Assembly (NCBI GenBank): GCA_024233975.1
Contig: JACKOX010000028.1
Location: 1 to 38,108, forward strand
Length of the DNA stretch: 38,108 nt
Direction: 5' to 3'
From: Rhodanobacteraceae bacterium
GTDB lineage: Bacteria; Pseudomonadota; Gammaproteobacteria; Xanthomonadales; Xanthomonadaceae
The position numbers and the translations under genes are program-made. The notes under the pieces are model-generated. The model was not told the DNA's origin and made no database searches. It saw nothing but the letters and a program-made list of their open reading frames with translations. Below are positions 16,488 through 24,004 of the stretch, piece by piece (the stretch's first letter is position 1; the number at the start of each line of letters is the position of its first letter).

Positions 16488-16785
16488 CATCGGATACGGA
16501 TGAAGGGTTGCCGTCATTTTCACAATGCAGTTGTGGTGAACCGTCGGCGCCAAGGCTTGCCTGCAGTTTCAGAACAGGGCCGTGGCGGCGTGGCGGCAGT
16601 GCCGGCTTGTTCGCTTCGGGTGCGCCGGACTTTGCGGGTGAGCGTTGCAATGCATGAATCGTCGGAGCGACCGGCAGCGCCGGCCTGGCGGTTGCCGGCA
16701 TCGCCGCTGTGGCATCGGAAGGCGCCGATATGGCAGCAGCAAGGAGCAGGGCGGGCAGGGCCATGTGGAATATGCGTCGAGTCAT
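16474..16785 (-). CDS. Small exported protein, unknown, coupled to the metalloprotease
   Basis: A 103-residue protein with a clear signal peptide (MTRRIFHMALPALLLAAAISAPSDATA in two parts), then a Pro/Ala-rich linker and a polar C-terminus containing a basic PPRRHGP patch and one cysteine (SPQLHCENDGNP). It has no domain I recognise. Its stop overlaps the start of the protease gene (ATGA), which implies co-translation, so it could be a propeptide-like partner, inhibitor or chaperone, but that is inference from position only. Codon use is like its neighbours, which supports it being a real gene and not a chance frame. Confidence 0.65.
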   Translation of the reverse strand: MTRRIFHMALPALLLAAAISAPSDATAAMPATARPALPVAPTIHALQRSPAKSGAPEANKPALPPRRHGPVLKLQASLGADGSPQLHCENDGNPSSVSDGDQP

Positions 16786-16809
16786 GAGCGTCAGGAATTC
16801 GCTGGAGAG

Positions 16810-17640
16810 CTAGTGGTTTACCACGGATCTCGCCCGTGTCGATGAATGGTCAAGAACGACGAGGTTTCCGCGTCCCGGGCGGTAGCCGTCGCGGAAGGCT
16901 GCGTGGACATAGTCGCAGGCGATTCTGCAGGCTTCTGCCAACGAATCGCCACGGGCCAACCCGGCAGCCACAGCCGATGCCAAGGTGCAGCCAGTGCCAT
17001 GACCTTCGCCGTCGAGCCGGACGTGCGTGAATCGATGTATCGCGATGCCGTCGTCCAGCACGTCAAGCAAGTCCGGACCTTCCGCGTGGCCACCTTTCAG
17101 CAGCACGGTCGGAGCACCCAGTCGACGCAGCTCGGTAGCGGCGTCCTCCATCAAGGCTGAGTCGACAGCATCCCGGCCCAGCAGACGTGCTGCTTCCGGC
17201 AGGTTGGGGGTGATCACGGTAGCCAGGGGGAACAGGTGTTCTACCAGCGTTCCAACGGCCTCCGGGTCCAGCAACGCCGCGCCGGACGTGGCGATCATGA
17301 CCGGGTCCAGCACGACATGGCCGGGCTGGTGCCGTCGCAAGGCCTTGGCCACGGTCCGGATCGTCAAGGCATCGCCCAGCATGCCGATCTTCACGGCGCC
17401 GATGTCGAAGTCCTCGAACAGCGCGTCGATCTGGGCGTCGATCAGCGCCGGCGTCGCGCTTTGCACCGCCCGGACGCCGCGCGTGTTCTGCGCGGTCAGG
17501 GCCGTGATGGCGCTCAGTCCGTGCAGATCGAAAGCATCAAAGGTCTTGAGATCGGCCTGGATGCCGGCCCCGCCACCGCTATCCGAACCGGCGATGGTCA
17601 ATGCGCAGATTGGGTGGTCGTCAATATGTTGTTTTTTCAC
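16810..17640 (-). CDS. thiD: Hydroxymethylpyrimidine/phosphomethylpyrimidine kinase
   Basis: Phosphorylates HMP and HMP-phosphate in thiamine biosynthesis. The 276-residue protein starts at GTG 17640 (MKKQHIDDHP) and shows the ribokinase-fold signatures of ThiD: ALTIAGSDSGGGAGIQADLKTF near the start (split as ALTIAGSDSGGGAG and IQADLKTF), VLDPVMIATSGAALL, TPNLPEAARLLG, and the ATP/anion-hole motif GEGHGTGCTLASAVAAGLA. No other thi gene or TPP riboswitch is visible nearby, so this is a solitary salvage-type copy or part of a dispersed pathway. It ends just before the small exported gene's region (25 bases after that gene's start) and is divergent from the outer-membrane protein gene. Confidence 0.93.
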   Translation of the reverse strand: MKKQHIDDHPICALTIAGSDSGGGAGIQADLKTFDAFDLHGLSAITALTAQNTRGVRAVQSATPALIDAQIDALFEDFDIGAVKIGMLGDALTIRTVAKALRRHQPGHVVLDPVMIATSGAALLDPEAVGTLVEHLFPLATVITPNLPEAARLLGRDAVDSALMEDAATELRRLGAPTVLLKGGHAEGPDLLDVLDDGIAIHRFTHVRLDGEGHGTGCTLASAVAAGLARGDSLAEACRIACDYVHAAFRDGYRPGRGNLVVLDHSSTRARSVVNH

Positions 17641-17662
17641 GACAGCCGCTCACACAAGCAAT

Positions 17663-17694
17663 GCCAAATAACTTGAATTGCCGGGATATTTGGC
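17663..17694. promoter_or_regulatory. Inverted repeat between thiD and the outer-membrane protein gene
   Basis: Arms GCCAAATA (17663-17670) and TATTTGGC (17687-17694) are perfect 8-base inverted copies with a 16-base spacer. The element sits 23 bases downstream (outside) of the thiD start and 25 bases before the -35 box of the divergent promoter, a usual position for an operator or activator site. The regulator is unknown. Confidence 0.5.
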
Positions 17695-17718
17695 TTGGTT
17701 TCCACTGTTAACAATTCG

Positions 17719-17747
17719 TTGACCCTCTGTGGTTTTTTCGCCATACT
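17719..17747 (+). promoter_or_regulatory. Sigma70-type promoter of the outer-membrane protein gene
   Basis: TTGACC (17719-17724), a 17-base spacer and CATACT (17742-17747). Transcription would start near 17754, giving a leader of about 30 bases before the ATG at 17785. This rules against the longer frame that begins at 17695. Confidence 0.6.
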
Positions 17748-17784
17748 GATCTCAACCGGTCAACAAGACTACCGCGCACGCGAC

Positions 17785-19002
17785 ATGTCGACTCAATCCG
17801 TGAAATCCTCGTTGAAGCCAAGCAATCCCTCGCAGACGATTCCGCTGCATCGCGCACTCTGTGCCGCGATCTGCGTCGCCGGTTTCGGGATGGCGGCAAG
17901 TCCAGCCGACGCTACGAGCTCATCTCGCGCCCAGGCGGATTCGCTGAAGGCGCAGTGGAAGGCGTATCTGCACCAGCGGATCGCCCCGGATTTCGACTGG
18001 CTAAGCTATGAGCCAGCGCCCGTGCCGAATGCGTTGGCCCCCCTGCGCAACGAGCTCGCGAACCGCTTCCGCGGTGAGCAGCACGTGCAGGTGGCCTTGG
18101 GTGAAACCGGTTCGAGCCTCCATCTGCGTTTTGCGCCGCAAGACCAGTTGCGCCATCAGGATGCCAGCTCCGAGCTGGGCGTGCTGAGTGATTCGCGCAC
18201 CCTGTTGAAGGGTGAGTTCGTGGCTTCCAGTCTTGAGCAGTCGCTGGGTGACAACAGCCGGATTGCCTTGGGTGCGGTGTTGGCACGCCAGCGCTTTGCC
18301 AGTGCGGGTCTGGGCATGTTTGCCTGGGATGCGCCGGTGCGTTTGAACGGCACGCATGTCGACCCGCTGCCGGAGACGGCCACCGGTGGTGGCGTGCGCG
18401 TCGACTACGCCAATGACATCGGGCATGGCTTCGGTTTGAGCGTTGGCGTGCAGTCGCGCATCAACATGGAGCCGTTCAAGGCCTACCGTGGCGTGTATTC
18501 CGAGCCCGGCGACTTCGATATCCCGGCGCGCACCGAGGTCGAAGTCGGTTTCCAGCCAAACCGTCACTGGCGACTGGCGGCTGGTGCCGAGCGCATTTTC
18601 TACAGCGGCATCGACGCGTTCTCCAGCGCTGCGCTGCCACGACGATTCCTGTCGCTGCTGGGTGATGGCGCCTCGCCGACCTTCGCCTGGCGTGACCTGA
18701 CGGTCTACAGCGCCGAGGCGGCGCTGGACGACCAGCATGGCGGACAGTGGAGCCTGCGTTACACCACCCAGCAGCAGCCGGAGCCGACCTCGGAAATCCT
18801 GTTGCGCGCGCTGCAGTCCGAGTACACCGACAGCAATTGGGCGTTAGGCTATCGCCACAGCTTCCGCGGTCTGGGCAAGCTGTCGCTCGCCGCCAGCTAC
18901 GCGCCGTCGCGCTACTTCCTTGGCGCCACCCCTTACATCCAGAGCGATTTCGGTAGCGGTTCGCAGGTCGAGGTCGAGGCCGTCTGGAGCATGAGTTTCT
19001 AG
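17785..19002 (+). CDS. Outer-membrane beta-barrel protein, unknown
   Basis: A 405-residue exported protein. The signal region (basic MSTQSVKSSLKP, later AALCAAICVAGFGMAASPADA-like core) is followed by about 360 residues of alternating polar and aromatic or hydrophobic stretches (for example GSSLHLRFAPQ, GGGVRVDYANDIG, GFGLSVGVQSRINM, HWRLAAGAERIFYSG) and a C-terminal strand ending VEAVWSMSF. A terminal Phe is the classic BAM recognition feature of outer-membrane barrels. The final strands look like the OmpP1/FadL or long-chain-type or DUF-type barrels, but I do not recognise the family. The ATG at 17785 fits the promoter at 17719-17747. A strong terminator follows the stop. Confidence 0.75.
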   Translation: MSTQSVKSSLKPSNPSQTIPLHRALCAAICVAGFGMAASPADATSSSRAQADSLKAQWKAYLHQRIAPDFDWLSYEPAPVPNALAPLRNELANRFRGEQHVQVALGETGSSLHLRFAPQDQLRHQDASSELGVLSDSRTLLKGEFVASSLEQSLGDNSRIALGAVLARQRFASAGLGMFAWDAPVRLNGTHVDPLPETATGGGVRVDYANDIGHGFGLSVGVQSRINMEPFKAYRGVYSEPGDFDIPARTEVEVGFQPNRHWRLAAGAERIFYSGIDAFSSAALPRRFLSLLGDGASPTFAWRDLTVYSAEAALDDQHGGQWSLRYTTQQQPEPTSEILLRALQSEYTDSNWALGYRHSFRGLGKLSLAASYAPSRYFLGATPYIQSDFGSGSQVEVEAVWSMSF

Positions 19003-19038
19003 CAACCAACCAGTTCAGGGCTTGTTCGTGGTTTGTTG

Positions 19039-19066
19039 AGGGCTCCTTCGGGAGCCCTTTCTTTTT
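19039..19066 (+). terminator. Intrinsic terminator after the outer-membrane protein gene
   Basis: An 8-base stem AGGGCTCC / GGAGCCCT closed by a stable TTCG tetraloop, followed by TTCTTTTT. It lies 36 bases after the stop at 19002. Confidence 0.9.
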
Positions 19067-19095
19067 GGTTCTGGGGATGGTTTGAGAATCTTCAG

Positions 19096-19947
19096 TCAGT
19101 CGTTCACCCACGCCGCATTGATGCTGTCGGGTAGGAAGCAGGGGACTTGACCGTCGGGTGTGGCAAGCTTGATGACGTCGATAGAGCCATCTGTGATTCC
19201 CTCATCGTTGGCATTCCAGCTGAGTCGGCCCTTGTTACAGCCCAGGTATTCGAAGCTCGCGGTGCCCCAGGGTTGCTGAATTAGCTCGGCGTTTCCTGGT
19301 GCCAACGGCGTTCCCGTGGTGTTGATGGCTGTGCCGCTGACGATATTGTCGGACATCTGGCCGCTCATCAGTGCCCAGGTCGGGTTGCCATCGGCGTCAT
19401 GGTTCGCCCAGTAAACGATGAAGAGATTCTCGCCCGGGTACTGTCCGTCTGCCAGCGGGGCTCGGATCACGAAAACGCCGCGCCCGGACTGTTCAGGCGC
19501 ATACCAGGCGCCAGAAACCGACTTGCTGGCAATGTCGCTGACGCGGAAGTAGATGTTCGTTTCGGAAACGGATTCGTCATTCTCTACCCATCTGACGGTG
19601 ATGGTGTGCCGCCCTTTTGGCAATCGACCAATTCCATAGCCCTCGTACATGTCGGGCGGGATGGGCGAGGCGCAGACGACTCCGCTGTTGGTGAGGTCAA
19701 TGTCCAGCGTGTGGTAGTAGCGTGCGTCGGCAGTGCCTTCGTCGGCGGAGTCAGTTGTCTGGATCTCAACCAGGACTTCTGGTCCATACGAGCAGCCACT
19801 GAAAATCTGTCGGCCGATGGTGATGTCATCGGCGGTGGATGGATCGGAAGGGTAAGTCTGAAGGGATGCTTGCGCGGCCAGGTTGGCGCTGGCTGCAAGC
19901 ACGCCCAAGAGAGCGCAGCCGCGAAGAAGCTGTGTCACTTGATTCAT
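19096..19947 (-). CDS. Secreted paralog 1 of a tandem three-gene family
   Basis: A 283-residue exported protein, signal peptide ending near ANLAAQA. It has the family's N-terminal motif YPSDPSTADDITI and then a divergent beta-rich region (to about 140) with Cys residues in FSGCSYG and GVVCASP. The conserved C-terminal module reads VSGAWYAPEQSGRGVFVIR, VYWANHDADGNPTWALMSG, TTGTPLAPGNAEL, QQPWGTASFEYLGCNKGRLSW, ITDGSIDVIKLATPDG and a final INAAWVND. Function unknown; the module looks like a small secreted binding or carbohydrate-recognition-like fold, but that is a guess. AGGGAA precedes the ATG, and the gene begins 29 bases after the stop of paralog 2, so the two are probably co-transcribed. 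Confidence 0.8.
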   Translation of the reverse strand: MNQVTQLLRGCALLGVLAASANLAAQASLQTYPSDPSTADDITIGRQIFSGCSYGPEVLVEIQTTDSADEGTADARYYHTLDIDLTNSGVVCASPIPPDMYEGYGIGRLPKGRHTITVRWVENDESVSETNIYFRVSDIASKSVSGAWYAPEQSGRGVFVIRAPLADGQYPGENLFIVYWANHDADGNPTWALMSGQMSDNIVSGTAINTTGTPLAPGNAELIQQPWGTASFEYLGCNKGRLSWNANDEGITDGSIDVIKLATPDGQVPCFLPDSINAAWVND

Positions 19948-19976
19948 TGTCGTTCCCTGGATGCAGTTCGACTGGG

Positions 19977-20816
19977 TCAGTCAGTCCAGACAGCTTCGAT
20001 GGCGGAGGGGATCGAGCAGACCTCCTGGCCATCAGGATTGGCGAGTTTGATGATGTCGACACTGCCATCGGTGATCGTCTGGTCGAGGGCATTCCAGGTC
20101 AGTCGACCCTTGTCACAGCCCAGGTACTCGAAACTCAGTTGTCCCCACTCCTGCTGGGCAAGTTCTGCGGTCCCTGGCGCAAGTGGCGTTCCAGTTGTGT
20201 AGACCGCGGTACCGCTGACGACATGGTTGGTCATCTGTCCGCTGGTCAACGCCCAGGTCGGATTGCCGTCGGCATCATGGTTGGCCCAGTAAACGATAAA
20301 AAGATTCTCACCCGCTTGTTGACCCGAAGTCAGTGGTACGCGGATCAGAAAAATGCCTCGCCCGGATTGTTCCGGCGCGAACCACGCACCTGAGACGGAT
20401 GTGCCCGCAATGCCGCTGACACTGACGCCAAACTCATGACTCGGCTGGTCCTCCAGCGACGGAATTTCGCCATCATCCACAATCCGGTAGACGCGGATCT
20501 TGTGTTCGCCTTCGCCTAGCTGCCCAAGGTCGAAAGCGTGGTAACCACCCGGAGGCCAGAGTCCCGGGCACACAACGGGTTCGTCGGGTGTCTTGAAGAA
20601 CACGTTCAGTTGATGGACCAGAGGATCGTTCGGGGAAGTGGAAACTTCAGCCGGTTTGGCGATGATGTCTCCACAGCCGTCGGGGATGGCAATGATGACG
20701 TGATCCGCGGTTGACGGATCCGCCGGGTATGCGCCATAGCGGCTTACGGTCTGGGCTGGCGAATGTGCTGGTAGCCACGCGAGGGTTGCAAGCAAAGTAA
20801 CAAGCAAGGGTCGCAT
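19977..20816 (-). CDS. Secreted paralog 2 of a tandem three-gene family
   Basis: A 279-residue exported protein. The ATG at 20816 (MRPLLVTLLATLAWLPAHSPA) is set by a strong GGAGGA ribosome site seven bases upstream; the frame open to 20900 has no such support. It shows the family motif YPADPSTADHVII near the mature start and the conserved module VSGAWFAPEQSGRGIFLIR, VYWANHDADGNPTWALTSG, TTGTPLAPGTAEL, EWGQLSFEYLGCDKGRLTW, ITDGSVDIIKLANPDG and IEAVWTD. The N-terminal half is much less similar to its neighbours than the C-terminal half. The region just upstream carries a remnant of the phoH 3' end (20919-20990). Function unknown. Confidence 0.82.
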   Translation of the reverse strand: MRPLLVTLLATLAWLPAHSPAQTVSRYGAYPADPSTADHVIIAIPDGCGDIIAKPAEVSTSPNDPLVHQLNVFFKTPDEPVVCPGLWPPGGYHAFDLGQLGEGEHKIRVYRIVDDGEIPSLEDQPSHEFGVSVSGIAGTSVSGAWFAPEQSGRGIFLIRVPLTSGQQAGENLFIVYWANHDADGNPTWALTSGQMTNHVVSGTAVYTTGTPLAPGTAELAQQEWGQLSFEYLGCDKGRLTWNALDQTITDGSVDIIKLANPDGQEVCSIPSAIEAVWTD

Positions 20817-20918
20817 CGGAGTCCTCCGTGATTGGCTATTTCGGCTTGTCCCCGGCAATGCGAGTCTAGCGCGCGCTGAATCAGACGGGCAATTTGCCAC
20901 TGGCTAGGCAAATCGGCC

Positions 20919-20990
20919 TTACAGCATTTCCAGCACGTAGTTCGCCAACCGTGAGCGTTCGCTTTGGCGCAGGGTGAGTTGGGGCCGTGT
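20919..20990 (-). pseudogene. Degenerate copy of the phoH 3' end
   Basis: On the minus strand this stretch encodes TLRQSERSRLANYVLEML followed by a stop. The real PhoH ends TLRRGERSRLADYASEML followed by a stop: 13 of 18 residues are the same and the stop is in the same place. The DNA match covers roughly 70 bases, without the rest of phoH upstream. It lies between paralogs 3 and 2 in the position that the true phoH end has relative to paralog 3. It is best read as a leftover of a tandem duplication that included the phoH 3' end and the gene after it. Confidence 0.75.
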
Positions 20991-21033
20991 CATGAATGGT
21001 GTCGTCGAAACGGGTTGCTTCGCCGGTCTGATT

Positions 21034-21864
21034 TCAGTCAACCCAAATGGCTTCGATGGCGTTGGACTTGGAGCAGACACCCAGGCCATCGGGATTGGCG
21101 AGTTTGATGATGTCGACACTGCCGTCGGTGATTAGTGGATCGTTCGCATTCCAGGTCAGTTGGCCCTTGTCGCAGCCCAGGTATTCAAAGCTCAACGTGC
21201 CCCAGGGTTGCTGGGTCAGTTCTGCCGCGCCCGGGGCCAGTGGTGTTCCGGATGTGTTGATGGCGATGCCGCTGACGACGTTGTCGCTCATCAGACCGCT
21301 GGTCAGTGCCCAGGTGGGATTGCCATCGGCATCGTGGGTGGCCCAATAAACCACATACAGTTGTTCGGGTGGTGGGTGGGTGCCAATCTCAGGCGGTGAT
21401 AAATCGACGGTCGTTCGGATCAAAAACATGCCGCGTCCGCTTTGCTCGGGCGCGTACCAAGCGCCAGAAACCGACTTACCGGCGATGTCGCTCACTGTGA
21501 ACGAAATATCGTCCGTATATGCGCTTTGGCCTTTCACAAGACCGATGAAATGCACGTGATGCTGCCCGGCAGGGAACTTGCCAATGTTGGTGGGAAACGC
21601 CGTTCCCGGTGGCAGTTCGGGTGGGCAGTTGACGCCATCGGGGCCGTGCACGTAGGTCAGTGTGTAGCTGTTCTCGCCGGTTGTCCGGATTTCAGGCGGT
21701 TCGACGGCGTCGGCGAGGCAGCGCAGTCCCACTTCAATGATCACATCGTCGGCTGTCGAAGGGTCGCGTGGAATCGTAGTACCTGGGTGGGGCATCTGAG
21801 CGTCGGCGCAGACAGGGAAAAGGAACAAACTTGCCAGCAAGATGGTGGTTAATGATGGGCGCAC
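21034..21864 (-). CDS. Secreted paralog 3 of a tandem three-gene family
   Basis: A 276-residue exported protein with signal peptide MRPSLTTILLASLFLFPVCADA and mature start near QMPHPGTTI. The family motif is IPRDPSTADDVIIEVG. The N-terminal half has cysteine pairs in GLRCLAD and GVNCPPE. The conserved module is VSGAWYAPEQSGRGMFLIR, VYWATHDADGNPTWALTSG, TSGTPLAPGAAEL, QQPWGTLSFEYLGCDKGQLTW, ITDGSVDIIKLANPDG and IEAIWVD. An insertion rich in Pro and Glu (SPPEIGTHPPPEQ) lies between the first two blocks and is absent from the other copies. It is the copy next to intact phoH, 144 bases after the phoH stop. Function unknown. Confidence 0.82.
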   Translation of the reverse strand: MRPSLTTILLASLFLFPVCADAQMPHPGTTIPRDPSTADDVIIEVGLRCLADAVEPPEIRTTGENSYTLTYVHGPDGVNCPPELPPGTAFPTNIGKFPAGQHHVHFIGLVKGQSAYTDDISFTVSDIAGKSVSGAWYAPEQSGRGMFLIRTTVDLSPPEIGTHPPPEQLYVVYWATHDADGNPTWALTSGLMSDNVVSGIAINTSGTPLAPGAAELTQQPWGTLSFEYLGCDKGQLTWNANDPLITDGSVDIIKLANPDGLGVCSKSNAIEAIWVD

Positions 21865-22008
21865 TACGCATCTCTCCGTTCAATGCCGCGTTTGCAAAGC
21901 GCGGCGCACCTTGGGGCATTAAAGAAGGGTGGTTCCGGATAGAGCCCATCACGTTTTGTCAGGGAGCTTCAGATCATCTTGATGACGACTGACCATCTCT
22001 GGAAAAGG

Positions 22009-23409
22009 CTACAACATCTCCGAAGCGTAGTCGGCAAGGCGTGAGCGTTCACCGCGACGGAGGGTGATGTGGGCGCTGTGCGGCCAGTCCTTGAAGCGAT
22101 CGACGGCGTAGGTGAGTCCTGATGTGGTTTCGGTGAGGTAGGGCGTGTCGATCTGTTCGACGTTGCCGATGCAGATCATCTTGGTGCCGGGGCCGGCTCG
22201 CGTCAGCAGGGTTTTCATCTGCTTGGGCGTGAGGTTCTGCGCCTCGTCGATGATCACCCAGCGGCTCAGGAAGGTGCGGCCGCGCATGAAGTTCAGCGAG
22301 CGAATCTTGATGCGCGAGGCGAGCAGGTCGTTGGTGGCGGCGCGGCCCCAGCTGCCGCCTTCCTGGTTGTGGGTCAGCACTTCGAGATTGTCGGTGAGCG
22401 CGCCCATCCACGGGGTCATTTTTTCCTCTTCGGTGCCGGGCAGGAAGCCGATGTCTTCACCGACATTCACCGTCACGCGGGTCATGATGATTTCGCGATA
22501 ACGCTGCTGGTCCATGGTCTGGGCGAGGCCGGCGGCCAGCGCCAGCAGCGTCTTGCCGGTGCCGGCGGTGCCAAGGATGGTGACCAGGTCGATGTCCGGA
22601 TCCATCAGCGCGTTGAGTGCGAAGTTCTGCTCGCGGTTGCGTGCGGTGATGCCCCAGACTGCGTGCTGCGAGGCGCGGTAGTCCTCGGCCATGCGCAGCG
22701 TGACCTTGTCCTGTTCGCGCTTGAGCACGCGCAGCTCGACGCTTTCCTCGCCGGGCAGGTAGAGGTACTGGTTGGGACGCCAGGTTTCCTCCTCGGTGGC
22801 CTTGATCTCGTAGAAGGTGCCGCCGCGTTCGTTCCAGGACTTGAGGCTGTCGTTGTGCTTCTCCCAGAAATCCTCGGGCAGTTGCGTGGAACCGGTGTAG
22901 AGCAGGTTGAAATCATCCAGCGCACGATCATTCTCATAGTCTTCGGCGGGAATGCCGACGATCGATGCCTTGATGCGCAGGTTGATGTCCTTGGAAACCA
23001 GGATGGCCGGCGTGCCCGGATCGGACTTGTGCAGCGCCATGACCGCCGCGAGGATCTTGTTGTCCGGTAGCACCGTGCCGAAACGGCCGTTGCCGTCGGT
23101 GCTTTCCGTCTGGAAGCGCAGGCGGCCCGTACTTTCGGCGACACCAAGGTCCAGCTCGCCGGGTCGCTTCAGTTGCAGGCCTTCGCTGACCTTGTCGGGG
23201 CCGTTGACCTCGATCAGCTCGTTGATGAAGCGGCTGACCTGGCGCACGTTGCGTGCCACTTCCGACATGCCTTTCTTGCCGTTGTCCAGCTCCTCCAGGA
23301 CCATCATCGGCAGATAGACGTCGTGTTCCTCGAAGCGGAACAGTGCGGTCGGGTCATGCATCAGGACATTGGTGTCGAGTACGTAGATGCGCTTGCTGCT
23401 GGTCATCAT
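22009..23409 (-). CDS. PhoH2-type protein: PIN domain fused to PhoH ATPase
   Basis: A 466-residue cytosolic protein. The N-terminal PIN nuclease-like domain (about 1-135) begins SKRIYVLDTNVLMHDP and carries further acidic residues in VLEELDNGKKG and LVSKDINLRIKA. The C-terminal PhoH ATPase domain has Walker A GTAGTGKTLLALAAG, Walker B VIIDEAQNLTPKQMKTLLTR and the motif GNVEQIDTPYLTETTSG. PhoH2 proteins are reported as RNA helicase/RNases; here that is by family. The ATG at 23409 (or 23406) is chosen because the PIN strand follows directly; an open frame to 23445 is less likely. It lies 96 bases after bcp in the same direction and is followed by paralog 3. A 3' fragment copy exists at 20919-20990. 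Confidence 0.9.
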   Translation of the reverse strand: MMTSSKRIYVLDTNVLMHDPTALFRFEEHDVYLPMMVLEELDNGKKGMSEVARNVRQVSRFINELIEVNGPDKVSEGLQLKRPGELDLGVAESTGRLRFQTESTDGNGRFGTVLPDNKILAAVMALHKSDPGTPAILVSKDINLRIKASIVGIPAEDYENDRALDDFNLLYTGSTQLPEDFWEKHNDSLKSWNERGGTFYEIKATEEETWRPNQYLYLPGEESVELRVLKREQDKVTLRMAEDYRASQHAVWGITARNREQNFALNALMDPDIDLVTILGTAGTGKTLLALAAGLAQTMDQQRYREIIMTRVTVNVGEDIGFLPGTEEEKMTPWMGALTDNLEVLTHNQEGGSWGRAATNDLLASRIKIRSLNFMRGRTFLSRWVIIDEAQNLTPKQMKTLLTRAGPGTKMICIGNVEQIDTPYLTETTSGLTYAVDRFKDWPHSAHITLRRGERSRLADYASEML

Positions 23410-23458
23410 GTCGTCAGTCCAGGCGGGAGAAGGAAAGTCGGGCACGCGGATGAGCGTC

Positions 23459-23475
23459 GCTCCGACTATCGGAGC
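23459..23475. other. Hairpin in the bcp-phoH spacer
   Basis: GCTCCGA (23459-23465) and TCGGAGC (23469-23475) form a perfect 7-base stem with a 3-base loop. There is no T-run, so it is not a typical terminator; it could be an mRNA processing or stability element between bcp and phoH. Confidence 0.4.
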
Positions 23476-23505
23476 AACGGGTGGCGTTGGATTGGGTGGT
23501 CGGCA

Positions 23506-23976
23506 CTAGGCGGTTTGCGCTTCTTTCAGGGCGGCCAGAACGGCGTCGGCATGTTCCTTGACCTTCACCTTGCGCCATTCCTGCATGATGCGGCCGTCCG
23601 GATCGATCAGGAAGGTGCTGCGCTCGATGCCCAGCACCTTGCGGCCATACATGTTCTTTTCCCTGATCACGTCGAAGGCCTTGCAGAGCTTTTCGTCGGT
23701 GTCGCTGATCAGGTCGAATTTGAAGCCCTGCTTCTCGCAGAAGTTCTGGTGGGTCTTCACTGAGTCGCGGGATACACCAACGACAGTGGCGCCGAGCTTC
23801 CTGAACTTCGGCAGCAGTCGATTGAAGTCGAGGCCTTCGGTGGTGCAGCCTGGCGTGTGGTCCTTGGGATAGAAGTACAGCACCAGCCATTGGCCGCGGA
23901 AGTCGGATAACCGGCCGTCGCCAGCCTGTGCGAGGGAGATGGCGAGGTCGGGGACTTTCCTGGCGGCTGGGCTCAT
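23506..23976 (-). CDS. bcp: Thioredoxin-dependent peroxiredoxin Bcp/PrxQ
   Basis: A 156-residue cytosolic peroxidase that reduces hydrogen and organic peroxides. The core reads LSDFRGQWLVLYFYPKDHTPG followed by C44-T-T-E. C44 is the peroxidatic cysteine. E. coli Bcp has its resolving cysteine five residues later; here that position is Leu49. A second cysteine at C80 (THQNFCEKQGF) lies 36 residues after C44, the same spacing I recall for the disulfide partner in Xanthomonas campestris Bcp. C98 is also present. Length matches the family. The gene is downstream of gcvR (28 bases) and upstream of phoH, and the gcvR-bcp pair next to dapA is the order seen in E. coli. Confidence 0.93.
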   Translation of the reverse strand: MSPAARKVPDLAISLAQAGDGRLSDFRGQWLVLYFYPKDHTPGCTTEGLDFNRLLPKFRKLGATVVGVSRDSVKTHQNFCEKQGFKFDLISDTDEKLCKAFDVIREKNMYGRKVLGIERSTFLIDPDGRIMQEWRKVKVKEHADAVLAALKEAQTA

Positions 23977-24004
23977 GGTGCTGTGCTTGGCTCCTTGTCG
24001 GGCG

